NCBI RefSeq assembly: GCF_913778665.1
Contig: NZ_CAJYVQ010000012.1
Location: forward strand, 124,001 to 188,000
Reading direction: 5' to 3'
From: an uncultured Stenotrophomonas sp.
GTDB taxonomy: Bacteria; Pseudomonadota; Gammaproteobacteria; Xanthomonadales; Xanthomonadaceae
Length of the DNA stretch: 64,000 bases
Both the position numbers and the translations under genes were made by a program. The notes beneath the pieces were generated by a model. The model searched no databases, was not told the origin of the DNA, and saw only the letters and a list, made by a program, of their open reading frames with translations. Positions 35,241-44,192 of this stretch are shown in pieces. How positions within the stretch are numbered: the first letter of the stretch is position 1; the number at the start of each line of letters is the position of its first letter.

Positions 35241-37010
35241 TCAACCGAAGGTGAAGGCATAGGCCTGCACGCCCGCGTCGAGGAATTCGATCTCGAAGCG
35301 ATGCGGGCCGACCGTGCCGCGCTGGCGTACCAGCTGGTACAGGCGGTGCTCATCGACCACGCCACTGCCATCGGCGCTGACATCACTGCCGGCATCGGCG
35401 GAGGGCAGCGGCTTGCCGTCCAGCAGGATGCGGAAGCGCACCGGCTTTCCCTCCTGACTCGGCGCCAGCACCAGGTGCAGGTCGCGCGCATGGAACTGGA
35501 AGGCAATGCGGCCGCCGGCCTGCTGCAGCTGCGCGGCTTCATCGGTGACGGTCCAGCGCCCGGACAGGCCCCATTGGTTCAGCGTCAGGCGGGCCGGCAG
35601 CACGTAATCGAAGGCGGTGTCGCTGCGCTGACCGCCGGGCGAGGCGAACTTCTCGGCGCGGGCATGGCCCAGATAGGTTTCCGGCGAACGCAGGTTGCCC
35701 ATGTCTGCCTGCTCGGCCACGCCCTTGAGGTCAGCAGCTGCAGGATCGGCGGGCGGCGGCAGATTCGTCTGGCCGGCCTCGATCAGCAGGCGACGGATCA
35801 CCTGTTCCGAGCGCGCGTAGTTGCCCTCGCCGAACTGGTGGCCGCGGATGTTGCCGTGTGCATCGACGAAGTACTGCGCCGGCCAGTAGCGGTTGTTGAA
35901 CGCGCGCCAGATCGTGTACTGGTTGTCCAGCGCCACCGGATACGCGACCTTCAGCTGCTGCACCGCCTTCATCACGTTGCGCGGGTCACGCTCGAAGGCG
36001 AACTCCGGCGTGTGCACGCCGATCACCACCAGGCCGTGATCGCGGTAGCGCCGCTCCCATTCGTGCACGAACGGCATCGCGCGCAGGCAGTTGATGCAGG
36101 AGTACGTCCAGAAGTCGACCAGCACCACCTTGCCGCGCAGCTGCTGTGCGGTCAGCGGGGGGCTGTTGAGCCAGCCGGTGGCGCCGTCCAGTGCCGGCAG
36201 GGTGCCTTCCACCGGCAGCGGTGCATCGGCACCGTTGTTGGCGCCCGCCATCATCATCATCGGCGGCGCCGCCGGCTGCGCGCCAGGCACTGCGTCGAGC
36301 AGGCCCTGTTCGATGCGCGCGGTACTGAGCGTGGACAAGCGGGTCAACAGGCCGGTGTCCCAGCCCAGGCCGATCGCCACTACCGCCAGCAACGCGGCTA
36401 CGCCCAATACCTTGCGCAGCACGTCGCCCAGCCCGAGCCGCGCCTGCAGCGCGCGGAACACGCGGCCCCCCACCCAGACCGCCAGCGCCAGCGCGGTGAT
36501 CGCACCCAGTGCATAGGCCATCAGCAGCATGCTGGTGCCGACGCTGGCCCCGTGCAGGGCGGCGCCGGTCAGCACCAGGCCGAGGATCGGCCCGGCGCAG
36601 GGCGCCCACAGCAGGCCGGTGGCGATGCCGATCAGCAGCGAGGTCCACGCGCCGCCATTGCCTGCGGCATCAGCGGCATCAGCGCGCGCGCTCAGCCGCG
36701 CACCCACGCGCTGGAACGGCGCCAGCAGATGGTCGGCCAGCCGCGGCCACAGCAATGCCAGCGCGAACAGCGCCATCAGCAGCAGGGCGATCCAGCGTCC
36801 GATCTGGTTGGCCTGTGCCACCCATTGGCTGCCCACCGCGGCCAGGCTGGCGACCACGGTGAAGGTAAGTGCCATGCCCAGCAGCAGCGGCAGCGTGCTG
36901 CGCAGGAAGGGGCGGTCGGCGCGTGCGAACACGAACGGCAGTACCGGCAGGATGCACGGGCTGAGCAGGGTCAGCGCGCCCCCCAGGTAGGCAAGCAGCA
37001 ACAGCAGCAT
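35241..37010 (-). CDS. DipZ-type electron-transfer protein (CcdA + thioredoxin-like + C-terminal beta domain)
   Basis: 589-residue membrane protein that moves reducing power across the inner membrane. The CcdA-like part (about residues 1-225) has the membrane cysteines SPCILPVLPF (residue 18) and LLWAPCAGPI near 134. A thioredoxin-like domain follows (about 270-420) with FWTYSCINCLRAMPF (CxxC) near 306, then a beta-rich C-terminal domain of about 150 residues as in M. tuberculosis DipZ. Placed 2 bases after msrB and 11 bases before msrA, so it probably recycles both reductases in the periplasm. Confidence 0.88.
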   Translation of the reverse strand: MLLLLLAYLGGALTLLSPCILPVLPFVFARADRPFLRSTLPLLLGMALTFTVVASLAAVGSQWVAQANQIGRWIALLLMALFALALLWPRLADHLLAPFQRVGARLSARADAADAAGNGGAWTSLLIGIATGLLWAPCAGPILGLVLTGAALHGASVGTSMLLMAYALGAITALALAVWVGGRVFRALQARLGLGDVLRKVLGVAALLAVVAIGLGWDTGLLTRLSTLSTARIEQGLLDAVPGAQPAAPPMMMMAGANNGADAPLPVEGTLPALDGATGWLNSPPLTAQQLRGKVVLVDFWTYSCINCLRAMPFVHEWERRYRDHGLVVIGVHTPEFAFERDPRNVMKAVQQLKVAYPVALDNQYTIWRAFNNRYWPAQYFVDAHGNIRGHQFGEGNYARSEQVIRRLLIEAGQTNLPPPADPAAADLKGVAEQADMGNLRSPETYLGHARAEKFASPGGQRSDTAFDYVLPARLTLNQWGLSGRWTVTDEAAQLQQAGGRIAFQFHARDLHLVLAPSQEGKPVRFRILLDGKPLPSADAGSDVSADGSGVVDEHRLYQLVRQRGTVGPHRFEIEFLDAGVQAYAFTFG

Positions 37011-37012
37011 GG

Positions 37013-37585
37013 TCAGGCTCCAGAAGTGGGGGACGAACCGACCGGCACCCGCCAGCCGTCGGCGGTGCCATCACCGGCACCCGGGACGAACACCAGTGCC
37101 GCACCGTTCATGCAGTAGCGCAGCCCGGTCGGGCGCGGGCCATCGTCGAACACATGGCCGAGATGGCCACCGCAGCGGCGGCAGTGCACCTCTACCCGCA
37201 GCATGCCGAAGGTGACGTCGCGGTCTTCGCCGATGGCGTTGTGCAACGGCGCCCAGAAGCTGGGCCAGCCGGTGCCGCTCTCGAACTTGGTGGACGAGGA
37301 GAACAGTGGCAACGCGCAGCCGGCGCAGGCGAAGGTGCCCTGCCGGTGTTCCTTGTTGAGCGGGCTGCTGTAGGGCCGTTCGGTGGCCTGCTGGCGCAGC
37401 ACCGCGTATTGCGCCGGGGTCAGCAGCTGGCGCCACTGCGCGTCGCTGTGCATGACTTCGAACTGCCGTGCTGGACGGGTCTCGGCGGCGGCCGGGGCGG
37501 CGCGGCTGCATGCGCCGAGGCCGAACAGGCCGGCGGCGGTGGCAACACCGCCCAGGCCCAGCAGGTGGCGACGGGTGAGGCGCAT
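37013..37585 (-). CDS. Tat-exported lipoprotein MsrB
   Basis: 190-residue MsrB with a Tat signal (LTRRHLLGLGG, residues 3-13) and a lipobox (GLGAC, Cys near 25), so it should be a membrane-anchored periplasmic lipoprotein. Zinc CxxC pairs CAGC and [13 protein letters not shown], and catalytic RYCMNGAALVF near 164 are present. Start 37585. First gene of a three-gene operon with dipZ and msrA, giving a complete envelope Met-sulfoxide repair unit. Confidence 0.93.
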   Translation of the reverse strand: MRLTRRHLLGLGGVATAAGLFGLGACSRAAPAAAETRPARQFEVMHSDAQWRQLLTPAQYAVLRQQATERPYSSPLNKEHRQGTFACAGCALPLFSSSTKFESGTGWPSFWAPLHNAIGEDRDVTFGMLRVEVHCRRCGGHLGHVFDDGPRPTGLRYCMNGAALVFVPGAGDGTADGWRVPVGSSPTSGA

Positions 37586-37637
37586 GGCGGACTCCGAGAA
37601 GGGGCGACGGGGCCATGCTGCGCCCGCCCAGGTCAAC

Positions 37638-37670
37638 GAATCCTCACGCAGGATTCAATTTTTCGTGAGG
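37638..37670. promoter_or_regulatory. Overlapping dyads in the msrB/response-regulator gap
   Basis: GAATCC-N7-GGATTC (37638-37656) overlaps CCTCACG-N15-CGTGAGG (37642-37670) in the divergent gap. It is a likely site for the OmpR-type regulator encoded next door, controlling itself and the msr operon. Confidence 0.55.
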
Positions 37671-37729
37671 TATCGGCGGCCATCCCGCGCCACAATGCGG
37701 GCAGCCTCCCTCCTGGCCCCGAGCTGCCG

Positions 37730-38449
37730 ATGTCCACCAAACGCGTGCTGATCGTTGAAGACGATGCCCACATCGCCGACCTGCTGCGCATGCATCTGGG
37801 CGATGAAGGCTATGACGTCGCCCATGCCGCCAGTGGCGATGCCGGCCTGCGCCTGCTGGAGCAGGAGGGCCCCTGGGATGCGCTGGTGCTGGATGTGATG
37901 CTGCCCGGCGTGGATGGCCTGCAGGTGTGCCAGCGCGCCCGCGCGATGGCGCGCTACGTGCCGATCATCATCATCAGTGCGCGTGGCAGCGAGACCCAGC
38001 GCATCGTTGGCCTGGAGCTGGGCGCGGATGACTACCTGGCCAAACCCTTCTCGATGCCGGAACTGGTGGCCCGCGTGCGTGCGCTGCTGCGCCGGGCCGA
38101 GGCGATGGCGCAGAGCGCGCGCATCGATGCCGGTGCGATCGAACTGGGCGGGCTGCAGCTGGACCCGGTGGCGCGCACCGCATCGGTGGAAGGCAACGCG
38201 CTGGAACTGACCCCGCGGGAGTTCGACCTGCTGCTGTTCTTTGCCCGCCACCCGGACCAGGTGTTCGCGCGCATGGAGCTGCTCAACCAGGTCTGGGGTT
38301 ACCAGCACGATGGCTACGAGCACACGGTCAATACCCACATCAACCGCCTGCGCAGCAAGATCGAGCCGGATCCGGCCAACCCGCGGCGGCTGCTGACAGT
38401 ATGGGGGCGCGGCTACAAGCTGGTCGATCCGGCCGGGGCAGCGCCATGA
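37730..38449 (+). CDS. OmpR-family response regulator
   Basis: 239-residue regulator: receiver domain (residues 1-120, VLIVEDDAHIAD; phosphoacceptor in LVLDVMLPGVDG near 54) and winged-helix output domain (residues 140-232, LTPREFDLLLFF and RGYKLVDP). Start ATG 37730. It overlaps the kinase gene by ATGA, and faces the envelope msr operon across 144 bases. By analogy with HprRS/YedVW systems that control MsrPQ, it may answer to oxidants; this is inference. Confidence 0.92.
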   Translation: MSTKRVLIVEDDAHIADLLRMHLGDEGYDVAHAASGDAGLRLLEQEGPWDALVLDVMLPGVDGLQVCQRARAMARYVPIIIISARGSETQRIVGLELGADDYLAKPFSMPELVARVRALLRRAEAMAQSARIDAGAIELGGLQLDPVARTASVEGNALELTPREFDLLLFFARHPDQVFARMELLNQVWGYQHDGYEHTVNTHINRLRSKIEPDPANPRRLLTVWGRGYKLVDPAGAAP

Positions 38450-39915
38450 TCCGGCCGAACCTGTGGCAGAAGCTGGCGGCGGTGATCGCTGCGCTGATGC
38501 TGGCCTGCTGCATGGCGTTGCTGGCGCTGCAGATGCGTGCCAATACCCGCCACGAGCAGGAAGTGGTGCAGCGGCTGTCGCTGGGCCTGGCCGAGCACAT
38601 CGCCCAGCGCAGCGAGCTGATGGACACCAGCGGCATGCGTGATGCCGCGGTACGCGCGCTGTTCGGCCAGCTGATGGCGGTCAACCCCAGCGTCGAGGTT
38701 TATCTGCTGGATGACCAGGGCCGTATCCTCGGCCACGATGCGCCCAGCGGCCATCTGGTGCGCACCCGGGTTGACGTGGCGCCACTGCGCCGGCTGCTGG
38801 CCGGTGCGCCGTTGCCGATTCTTGGCGATGACCCGCGCAGTGCCGGTGGCCGCAAGGTGTTCAGTGCCGCGCCGCTGATCGTGCAGGGCCGCCAGGCCGG
38901 CTACGTGTACGTGGTGCTGGTCGGCGAACACCGGCAGATGCTGTCTGACGACCTTGCCGCCAGCAGTCAGTGGAACACCACGCTGTGGTCGGTGATGCTG
39001 GTCGGCAGCCTGGGCCTGCTGGCCGGGCTGGTGGCGTTCTACTGGGTGACCCGCCCGCTGCGGCGGCTGACCCGGCGCATCCAGGCATTCGACATCGATG
39101 CGCCGACCCCGTTGCCACCACCGGAGCCGTTGCGTTACGGCGAGCGCGACGAGCTGGTGATCCTCGAACACGCGCACGCGCAGATGGCGCAGCGGCTGGG
39201 CGAGCAGTGGCAGCAGCTGCGCCAGCAGGACCTGCAGCGGCGCGAGCTGGTGGCCAACATCTCGCACGACCTGCGCACACCTCTGTCGTCGCTGCATGGC
39301 TACCTGGAAACGCTGGCGTTGAAGGACGCCACCCTGTCGCGGGACGAACGCCGGCGCTACCTCGGCATCGCGCTGGCGCAGAGCGCCAAGGTCGGCCGGC
39401 TGGCGCGCGCATTGTTCGAGCTGGCGCGGCTGGAACATGGTGAAGTGCGGTTGGAGTGGGAAGTGTTCGCACTGCCCGAACTGCTGCAGGACGTGCTGCA
39501 GAAGTTCGAACTGGCGGCGCAGGCCCGCAGCCAGCGCCTGCATGCGGACTTCCCCCCGGGCCTGCCGCTGGTGCGTGCCGACCTCGGCCTGGTCGAGCGT
39601 GTGCTGACCAACCTGCTCGACAACGCACTGCGCCACGCCCCGGACGGTGGCCGGATCGAGGTGAGGCTGCGCGCGACGCCCGACAGCATCGAGGTGAGCG
39701 TGGCCGATGATGGCCCCGGCGTCGCTCCGGCGCTGCGCAGCCAGCTGTTCCAGGCGCCGGCCGCACTGGGTGCGCGACGCGGTGAGAACGGCGGCCTCGG
39801 CCTGTTGATCGTGCAGCGCATCGTGCAGCTGCACGGCCGCCGCATCGAACTGCGTGACAGTGCGCGTGGCGCGTTGTTCGTGTTCGCGTTGCCGCGCGCG
39901 GAGCCGGCGTCCTAG
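38446..39915 (+). CDS. Sensor histidine kinase
   Basis: 489-residue membrane kinase. First transmembrane helix residues 10-30, periplasmic sensor about 31-180, second helix near 182-205, HAMP, HisKA (LVANISHDLRTPLSSLHGY near 272) and HATPase (LLDNALRHAPDGG near 388, DDGPGVAPAL near 424, GGLGLLIVQRIV near 452). Start overlaps the regulator stop. Partner of the response regulator above; convergent with the next kinase, whose stop shares the CTAG with its own. Confidence 0.92.
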   Translation: MIRPNLWQKLAAVIAALMLACCMALLALQMRANTRHEQEVVQRLSLGLAEHIAQRSELMDTSGMRDAAVRALFGQLMAVNPSVEVYLLDDQGRILGHDAPSGHLVRTRVDVAPLRRLLAGAPLPILGDDPRSAGGRKVFSAAPLIVQGRQAGYVYVVLVGEHRQMLSDDLAASSQWNTTLWSVMLVGSLGLLAGLVAFYWVTRPLRRLTRRIQAFDIDAPTPLPPPEPLRYGERDELVILEHAHAQMAQRLGEQWQQLRQQDLQRRELVANISHDLRTPLSSLHGYLETLALKDATLSRDERRRYLGIALAQSAKVGRLARALFELARLEHGEVRLEWEVFALPELLQDVLQKFELAAQARSQRLHADFPPGLPLVRADLGLVERVLTNLLDNALRHAPDGGRIEVRLRATPDSIEVSVADDGPGVAPALRSQLFQAPAALGARRGENGGLGLLIVQRIVQLHGRRIELRDSARGALFVFALPRAEPAS

Positions 39916-41261
39916 CTGGCCGGTTCGCACTCCACGCCGCCGCTGTCCAGCGGCAGGTGCAGGCGGATGCAGGCTCCGCCCAGCTCGGAATCGGTCACCT
40001 CCACGCAGCCACCGTGCTTGTCGGCCACCACCTGCACCAGCGCCAGGCCCAGCCCGAAGCCGGGGCTGCCGGGGTCCAGCCGCACGTAGGGCTGCAGCAC
40101 CTGGCCGCGCAGCTCCGGCGCGATGCCGGGGCCGTCATCCTCCACCTGCAGGCACAGCCAGCCCTCGTTGACCGTGCTGGCGATGCGGATCTGGCGGCGT
40201 GCGTAGCGCAGCGCGTTGCCGAGCAGGTTGCGCAGGGCCAGTTCCAGCATGTGCCGGTTGACGTTGACCAGGCCGGCCGGCGACAGCGCCTGCTGCACCG
40301 GCATCGGCAAGGGCGCGAACTGGGCGATCACCCCGCGCACCAGTGCTGCCAGCTGCAGGCGCTGGCGGGTCAGCTGGTGGCAACGGCCGAGCGCAGCGTA
40401 CTCGACGCCGGCGTCGGTGAGGTGCTGCAGCCGATCAACATCGGTGCGCAGCCCCCCCAGCGCATCGCGCTGGATCTCGTCCAGCGCGGTGTCTTCCAGA
40501 TCGGCCAGGCCAAACCGCATCCGCGCCAGCGGCGTACGCACTTCATGCGCCACCGCCTGCGCCAGTACGCGCTGGCTTTCCAGCAGCTGCTGCAGCTGTT
40601 CGGCCATATGGTTGAAGGCATTGGCCAGCGGCCGCACCAGTGCGGTGCCGGCGCGCGGCGCACGCGTATCCAGCTGGCCGTCGCGCATCTGCCGTGCCGC
40701 CTGCGCCAGCTGCGAGACGTCACGCCACAAGCGGTAGACCATCACGTACATCGGCAATGCGACGGCCACCATCAGGATCAGCAGCAGGATTGCCACCCCG
40801 GACACGTCACTGTCCTGCCAACCCTCATCAGGCAGCGCTTCATCCAGCGGGCCCAGCATCAACGCGTAGTCGCTGTCGCCGATCCGCTGCAGGCTGCGCA
40901 TGTGCTCCAGGTCGATCTGCACGCGGCCATTGTTGAACGGCGGTCGCTGGCTGGCCGGCAGTTCCTTCGCTGCCTCGGCCAGCGGCACCATGCGCAGCGC
41001 GTAGGCAAAGTCGGCGTCGAGTTCGCGCGCCAGCGCCGGCCACTGCTCGCGCGGGGTCTCGGCGAAGCGGTGCTGCAGCAGCGCATGGGTGCCGCGCATT
41101 TCGGCCTGCAGGCCGGCTTCGGTACGGTCTTCCAGCAGAGCGTCCCAGGCCCACAGGCCGAGCACGATCAGCAGCAGGTGGGCGACCAGGAAGCCGATGC
41201 CGTAGCGCAGGAAGTGGAAGGCGTGGCCGCGCATCGCCGAGGGCGTGCGCGTCATCCCCAT
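39912..41261 (-). CDS. Sensor histidine kinase (RstB-like)
   Basis: 449-residue two-helix membrane kinase: helices at about residues 17-40 and 157-180, small periplasmic domain between, HAMP, HisKA (AVAHEVRTPLARMRFGL near 240) and HATPase (DDGPGIAPELRGQV near 376, FGLGLALVQVV near 402). It follows its regulator with overlap: regulator stop 41252-41254 lies inside this start region; ATGs at 41261 and 41255 are both possible. Together they look like RstAB. The signal is unknown. Confidence 0.9.
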   Translation of the reverse strand: MGMTRTPSAMRGHAFHFLRYGIGFLVAHLLLIVLGLWAWDALLEDRTEAGLQAEMRGTHALLQHRFAETPREQWPALARELDADFAYALRMVPLAEAAKELPASQRPPFNNGRVQIDLEHMRSLQRIGDSDYALMLGPLDEALPDEGWQDSDVSGVAILLLILMVAVALPMYVMVYRLWRDVSQLAQAARQMRDGQLDTRAPRAGTALVRPLANAFNHMAEQLQQLLESQRVLAQAVAHEVRTPLARMRFGLADLEDTALDEIQRDALGGLRTDVDRLQHLTDAGVEYAALGRCHQLTRQRLQLAALVRGVIAQFAPLPMPVQQALSPAGLVNVNRHMLELALRNLLGNALRYARRQIRIASTVNEGWLCLQVEDDGPGIAPELRGQVLQPYVRLDPGSPGFGLGLALVQVVADKHGGCVEVTDSELGGACIRLHLPLDSGGVECEPAS

Positions 41262-41941
41262 GCTGACCGGCTGAACAGGTAGCCGCGGCCGCGCACGGTC
41301 TTGATCCGTTCCGGTTGTTCCGGGTTGTCGCCCAGCTTGCGGCGCAGGCGCGAGATGCGCGCATCCACCGAACGGTCCAGGCCGTCGAAGGCGATGCCGC
41401 GCAGGCCGCGCAGCAGTGCGTCACGGTCGAGGATCTGGCCGGCGTTGCTGGCCAGCAGGAACAGCAGGTCGAACTCGGCGGTGGTCAGTTCCAGAAGCGC
41501 ACCCTGCAGATGCACATTGCGGGTGGACGGGTCGATGCTCAGCTCGCCGAAGCGCAGGCTGCCGTCGCGTGGCTCGATCCGGCGGTGGCGGCGCAGGTGG
41601 GCGCGCAGGCGGGCCAGCAGGACCCGCGGTTCGATCGGCTTGCCGATGTAGTCGTCGGCACCCAGCTCCAGGCCCAGCACCTGGTCGATGTTGTCGGTGC
41701 GGGCGGTCAGCACGCAGATGATGCCGTCATAGTGGGGACGTATCTGCCGACACACTTCGAAACCATCCTGGTCGGGCAGGCCGACATCAAGCAGGACCAG
41801 GGCCGGCTTTTCGGCCAGGATCCGGGCCACCGCGCGCTCACCGCTTCGCTCATGGACCACCTGGTAGCCGTGCCGCTGCAGATAGTCGCTGACCATCGTA
41901 CCGAGGCGGGCATCGTCTTCGACCAGTACGATATCCAGCAT
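41252..41941 (-). CDS. OmpR-family response regulator (RstA-like)
   Basis: 229-residue receiver plus winged-helix protein: IVLVEDDARLGTMVSDYLQ start, phosphoacceptor in LVLLDVGLPDQDGF near 51, receiver lysine in YIGKPIEP near 100, output domain ending RGRGYLFSRSAWG. Start 41941 (MLDIV) is the family N-terminus. Overlaps the RstB-like gene. Confidence 0.92.
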   Translation of the reverse strand: MLDIVLVEDDARLGTMVSDYLQRHGYQVVHERSGERAVARILAEKPALVLLDVGLPDQDGFEVCRQIRPHYDGIICVLTARTDNIDQVLGLELGADDYIGKPIEPRVLLARLRAHLRRHRRIEPRDGSLRFGELSIDPSTRNVHLQGALLELTTAEFDLLFLLASNAGQILDRDALLRGLRGIAFDGLDRSVDARISRLRRKLGDNPEQPERIKTVRGRGYLFSRSAWG

Positions 41942-42290
41942 TTTCAGGGCCTCCGTGGGCGCAAACGTACCGCCACGGCACGAGCGCGGCGATGCTATCC
42001 CAGCCGTCGGTCCGCCCGGGTCCCGGGGGCGGGCGCCATTCAGCCGGGGTTGCTGGCGCACCGGCCGGGTCTCAGCCCCGGCAACAACTTGGCGCCAAGC
42101 ATAGCCGCTCGCCGTTACAAAACGTTACCTTTGTGACACGGCTGGTGACGATCGCTGACAGCAACGCGACTGACGCGGGGCAGGGGCCGGCCGAGCATGG
42201 AGTCTCCTCCGCTCCGCGTGCCGTTCCCATGTCGCTCGCCAAACTCCGCCTGCCGAATCCGTCCCGCCGCTGCCGCTGCGGAGGCGTCCG
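41942..42290. promoter_or_regulatory. Divergent gap between rstA-like and asnB-like genes
   Basis: 349 bases with no credible gene. It holds direct repeats CGTTAC-AAAA-CGTTAC (42114-42128 region); read as TACA-N6-TACC at 42116-42129 this is one base from the E. coli RstA box form TACA-N6-TACA, fitting self-control by the RstA-like protein or control of the asnB homologue. The remainder is GC-rich with short stems (CCCGGGTCCCGGG). Confidence 0.5.
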
Positions 42291-44192
42291 ATGAGCGGCG
42301 TGGTCGGGGCCTGGCTGCCGCCCGCCGACGACGAGCACCTGCTGCAGCAGCTGGCGCCGATGCTGCGCGCTTTGCAGCAGCGCGGCCGGGGCCGCATCGG
42401 CTACTGGACCGACGCCGAGGCCGGCTTGGCGCTGGGCCATTGCCGGGCGCCAACCGACATGCCGTTGCAGCCGCTGAGTTCGGACTGTGGCCGCTACGTG
42501 CTGTGCCTGGATGGCCGGCTATACAATCGTGCCGACCTGCAGGTGCAGCTGCGCGATCTGCCGCGCAACTGCAGCGACGCACGGCTGCTGCTGCAGGCGA
42601 TCGTCGAATGGGGCGTGCAGCGGACGCTGTCGCGGATCGAGGGCGCGTTCGGTTTCAGTGTCTGGGATCGGGAGTCGCGTGCGCTGTGGCTGGCGCGCGA
42701 CCCGGTCGGCGAACGACCGCTGTACTACGGCTGGTATCAGGGCCAGTTCCTGTTCGCGTCGGAACTGAAGGCACTACAGGCGTTTGCCGGCTTCTCGCCC
42801 AGCATCGACCAGGACGCGCTGAGCCTGCTGCTGCGCCACGATTACGTGCCGGCGCCGCACACCATCTACCGAGGCATCCACAAGCTGGTTGCGGGGGCGA
42901 TGCTGCGCATCGACCTCAACGACCACGCCGCCGGCAGCTCCAGCCAGGCGACGCAGGGCGGTTCGCGCTACTGGTGCGCGCGCGATGCGATGCACGCCGC
43001 GCTGCAGGAGCCGCTGCAACCGGCGCGGAGCCTGGAGCAGGCCACCGACGAACTGGAAGCAGTGTTGCAGAAGGCAATCGCCGCGCGCATGCACTCGCCG
43101 CTGGCCTGCGGAGCGTTCCTGTCCGGGGGCACCGATTCCTCGCTGGTGACGGCGATGATGCAGGCACAGTCAACGCTGCCGGTGGAGGCCTGGACGGTCG
43201 GTTTCGACGATCCGGGGCATGACGAGAGCGAGTGGGCTTCGCAGGTGGCGCGCCATCTGGGCGTGCAGCATCACCTGCACCGCATGGATGCGCGCCAAGG
43301 CCTGGACCTGCTGCAGCGCCTGCCGCAGGTCTGGTGCGAGCCGTTCGCCGATGCCTCGCAGGTGCCGACGCTGCTGGCCAGCGAGCTGTTGGGTGCGCGT
43401 AAGCCGGTGGCCTTGACCGGTGATGGTGGCGACGAGCTGTTCTTCGGCCATCCCAGCTATGGCCGTGCGCTGCGCAATGCGCGGTTGTGCGGGGGCCTCC
43501 CGGACTGGGTACGGGACCTGGCGCGACGCAGCGGCAACCGCATGAACGCCGAGCGCGGTCGCCTCGGTGGTTGGCGTGCGCTGGTGGCCGAGGTGGCCGC
43601 CAATGATGTGGAGGGGCACTACCTGCAGCGGGTTACCCGCTGGCGGCAGCCGGCGCAGGTGGTGCTGGGGGCACGCGAGCCGATGACGATCTTCCAGCAG
43701 CAGGACACGGCGCTGCCGGCCGAGGCGCGCATCCAGCTGTTGGATTTCCGCATGGACCTGGCCGAGGGCATCCTCGCCAAGGTCGATCGGGCGGGCATGG
43801 CGGCGGGGGTGGAGACGCGCGCACCGCTGCTGGACATGGAGGTGGTGCGGTTGGCGTGGCGCCTGCCGCAGCACCTGAAGTACCACGATGGCGAGCACAA
43901 GCTCATCCTGAAGCACCTGCTGGCGCGCTATCTGCCCGAGCCGCTGGTGTATCGCCCCAAGCGCGGCTTCGGGCCGCCGATGGCGCGCTGGCTGGCCGGT
44001 CCGCTGCGCGATTGGGCCGAGGCATTGCTCGATCCGCAGCTGCTGCGCAACCAGGGCTGTTTCGATGCGGCGCGCGTGCGCGGCATCTGGGAGGCGTTCC
44101 TGCGCGGTGAGCGCAAGTGGCACACGCACCTGTGGAACGTCCTGATGTTCCAGGCATGGCACCAGCACTGGCACGGTGGGCGGGGGCGCTGA
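42291..44192 (+). CDS. Asparagine synthetase B homologue with degenerate glutaminase domain
   Basis: 633 residues with the two-domain layout of AsnB: Ntn-type glutaminase (residues 1-200) and ATP-pyrophosphatase synthetase (from about 240, PP-loop GAFLSGGTDSSLV near 280, TGDGGDELFFGHP near 378, and KRGFGPPMARWL near 560). The N-terminal nucleophile Cys of MCGI is Ser here (MSGVVG). The oxyanion/Gln-binding NGEIYN stretch reads DGRLYN, and the RGPD block reads RGRG. The glutaminase half is therefore probably inactive. The synthetase half looks active and may use ammonia or another amine. GGAGG precedes ATG 42291. Confidence 0.85.
   Translation: MSGVVGAWLPPADDEHLLQQLAPMLRALQQRGRGRIGYWTDAEAGLALGHCRAPTDMPLQPLSSDCGRYVLCLDGRLYNRADLQVQLRDLPRNCSDARLLLQAIVEWGVQRTLSRIEGAFGFSVWDRESRALWLARDPVGERPLYYGWYQGQFLFASELKALQAFAGFSPSIDQDALSLLLRHDYVPAPHTIYRGIHKLVAGAMLRIDLNDHAAGSSSQATQGGSRYWCARDAMHAALQEPLQPARSLEQATDELEAVLQKAIAARMHSPLACGAFLSGGTDSSLVTAMMQAQSTLPVEAWTVGFDDPGHDESEWASQVARHLGVQHHLHRMDARQGLDLLQRLPQVWCEPFADASQVPTLLASELLGARKPVALTGDGGDELFFGHPSYGRALRNARLCGGLPDWVRDLARRSGNRMNAERGRLGGWRALVAEVAANDVEGHYLQRVTRWRQPAQVVLGAREPMTIFQQQDTALPAEARIQLLDFRMDLAEGILAKVDRAGMAAGVETRAPLLDMEVVRLAWRLPQHLKYHDGEHKLILKHLLARYLPEPLVYRPKRGFGPPMARWLAGPLRDWAEALLDPQLLRNQGCFDAARVRGIWEAFLRGERKWHTHLWNVLMFQAWHQHWHGGRGR

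Noticed and set aside
42291..44192. Lasso-peptide or antibiotic cluster around the asnB homologue
   Set aside because: There is no precursor peptide, protease or ABC transporter next to it. The neighbours are a two-component system and a phasin gene.
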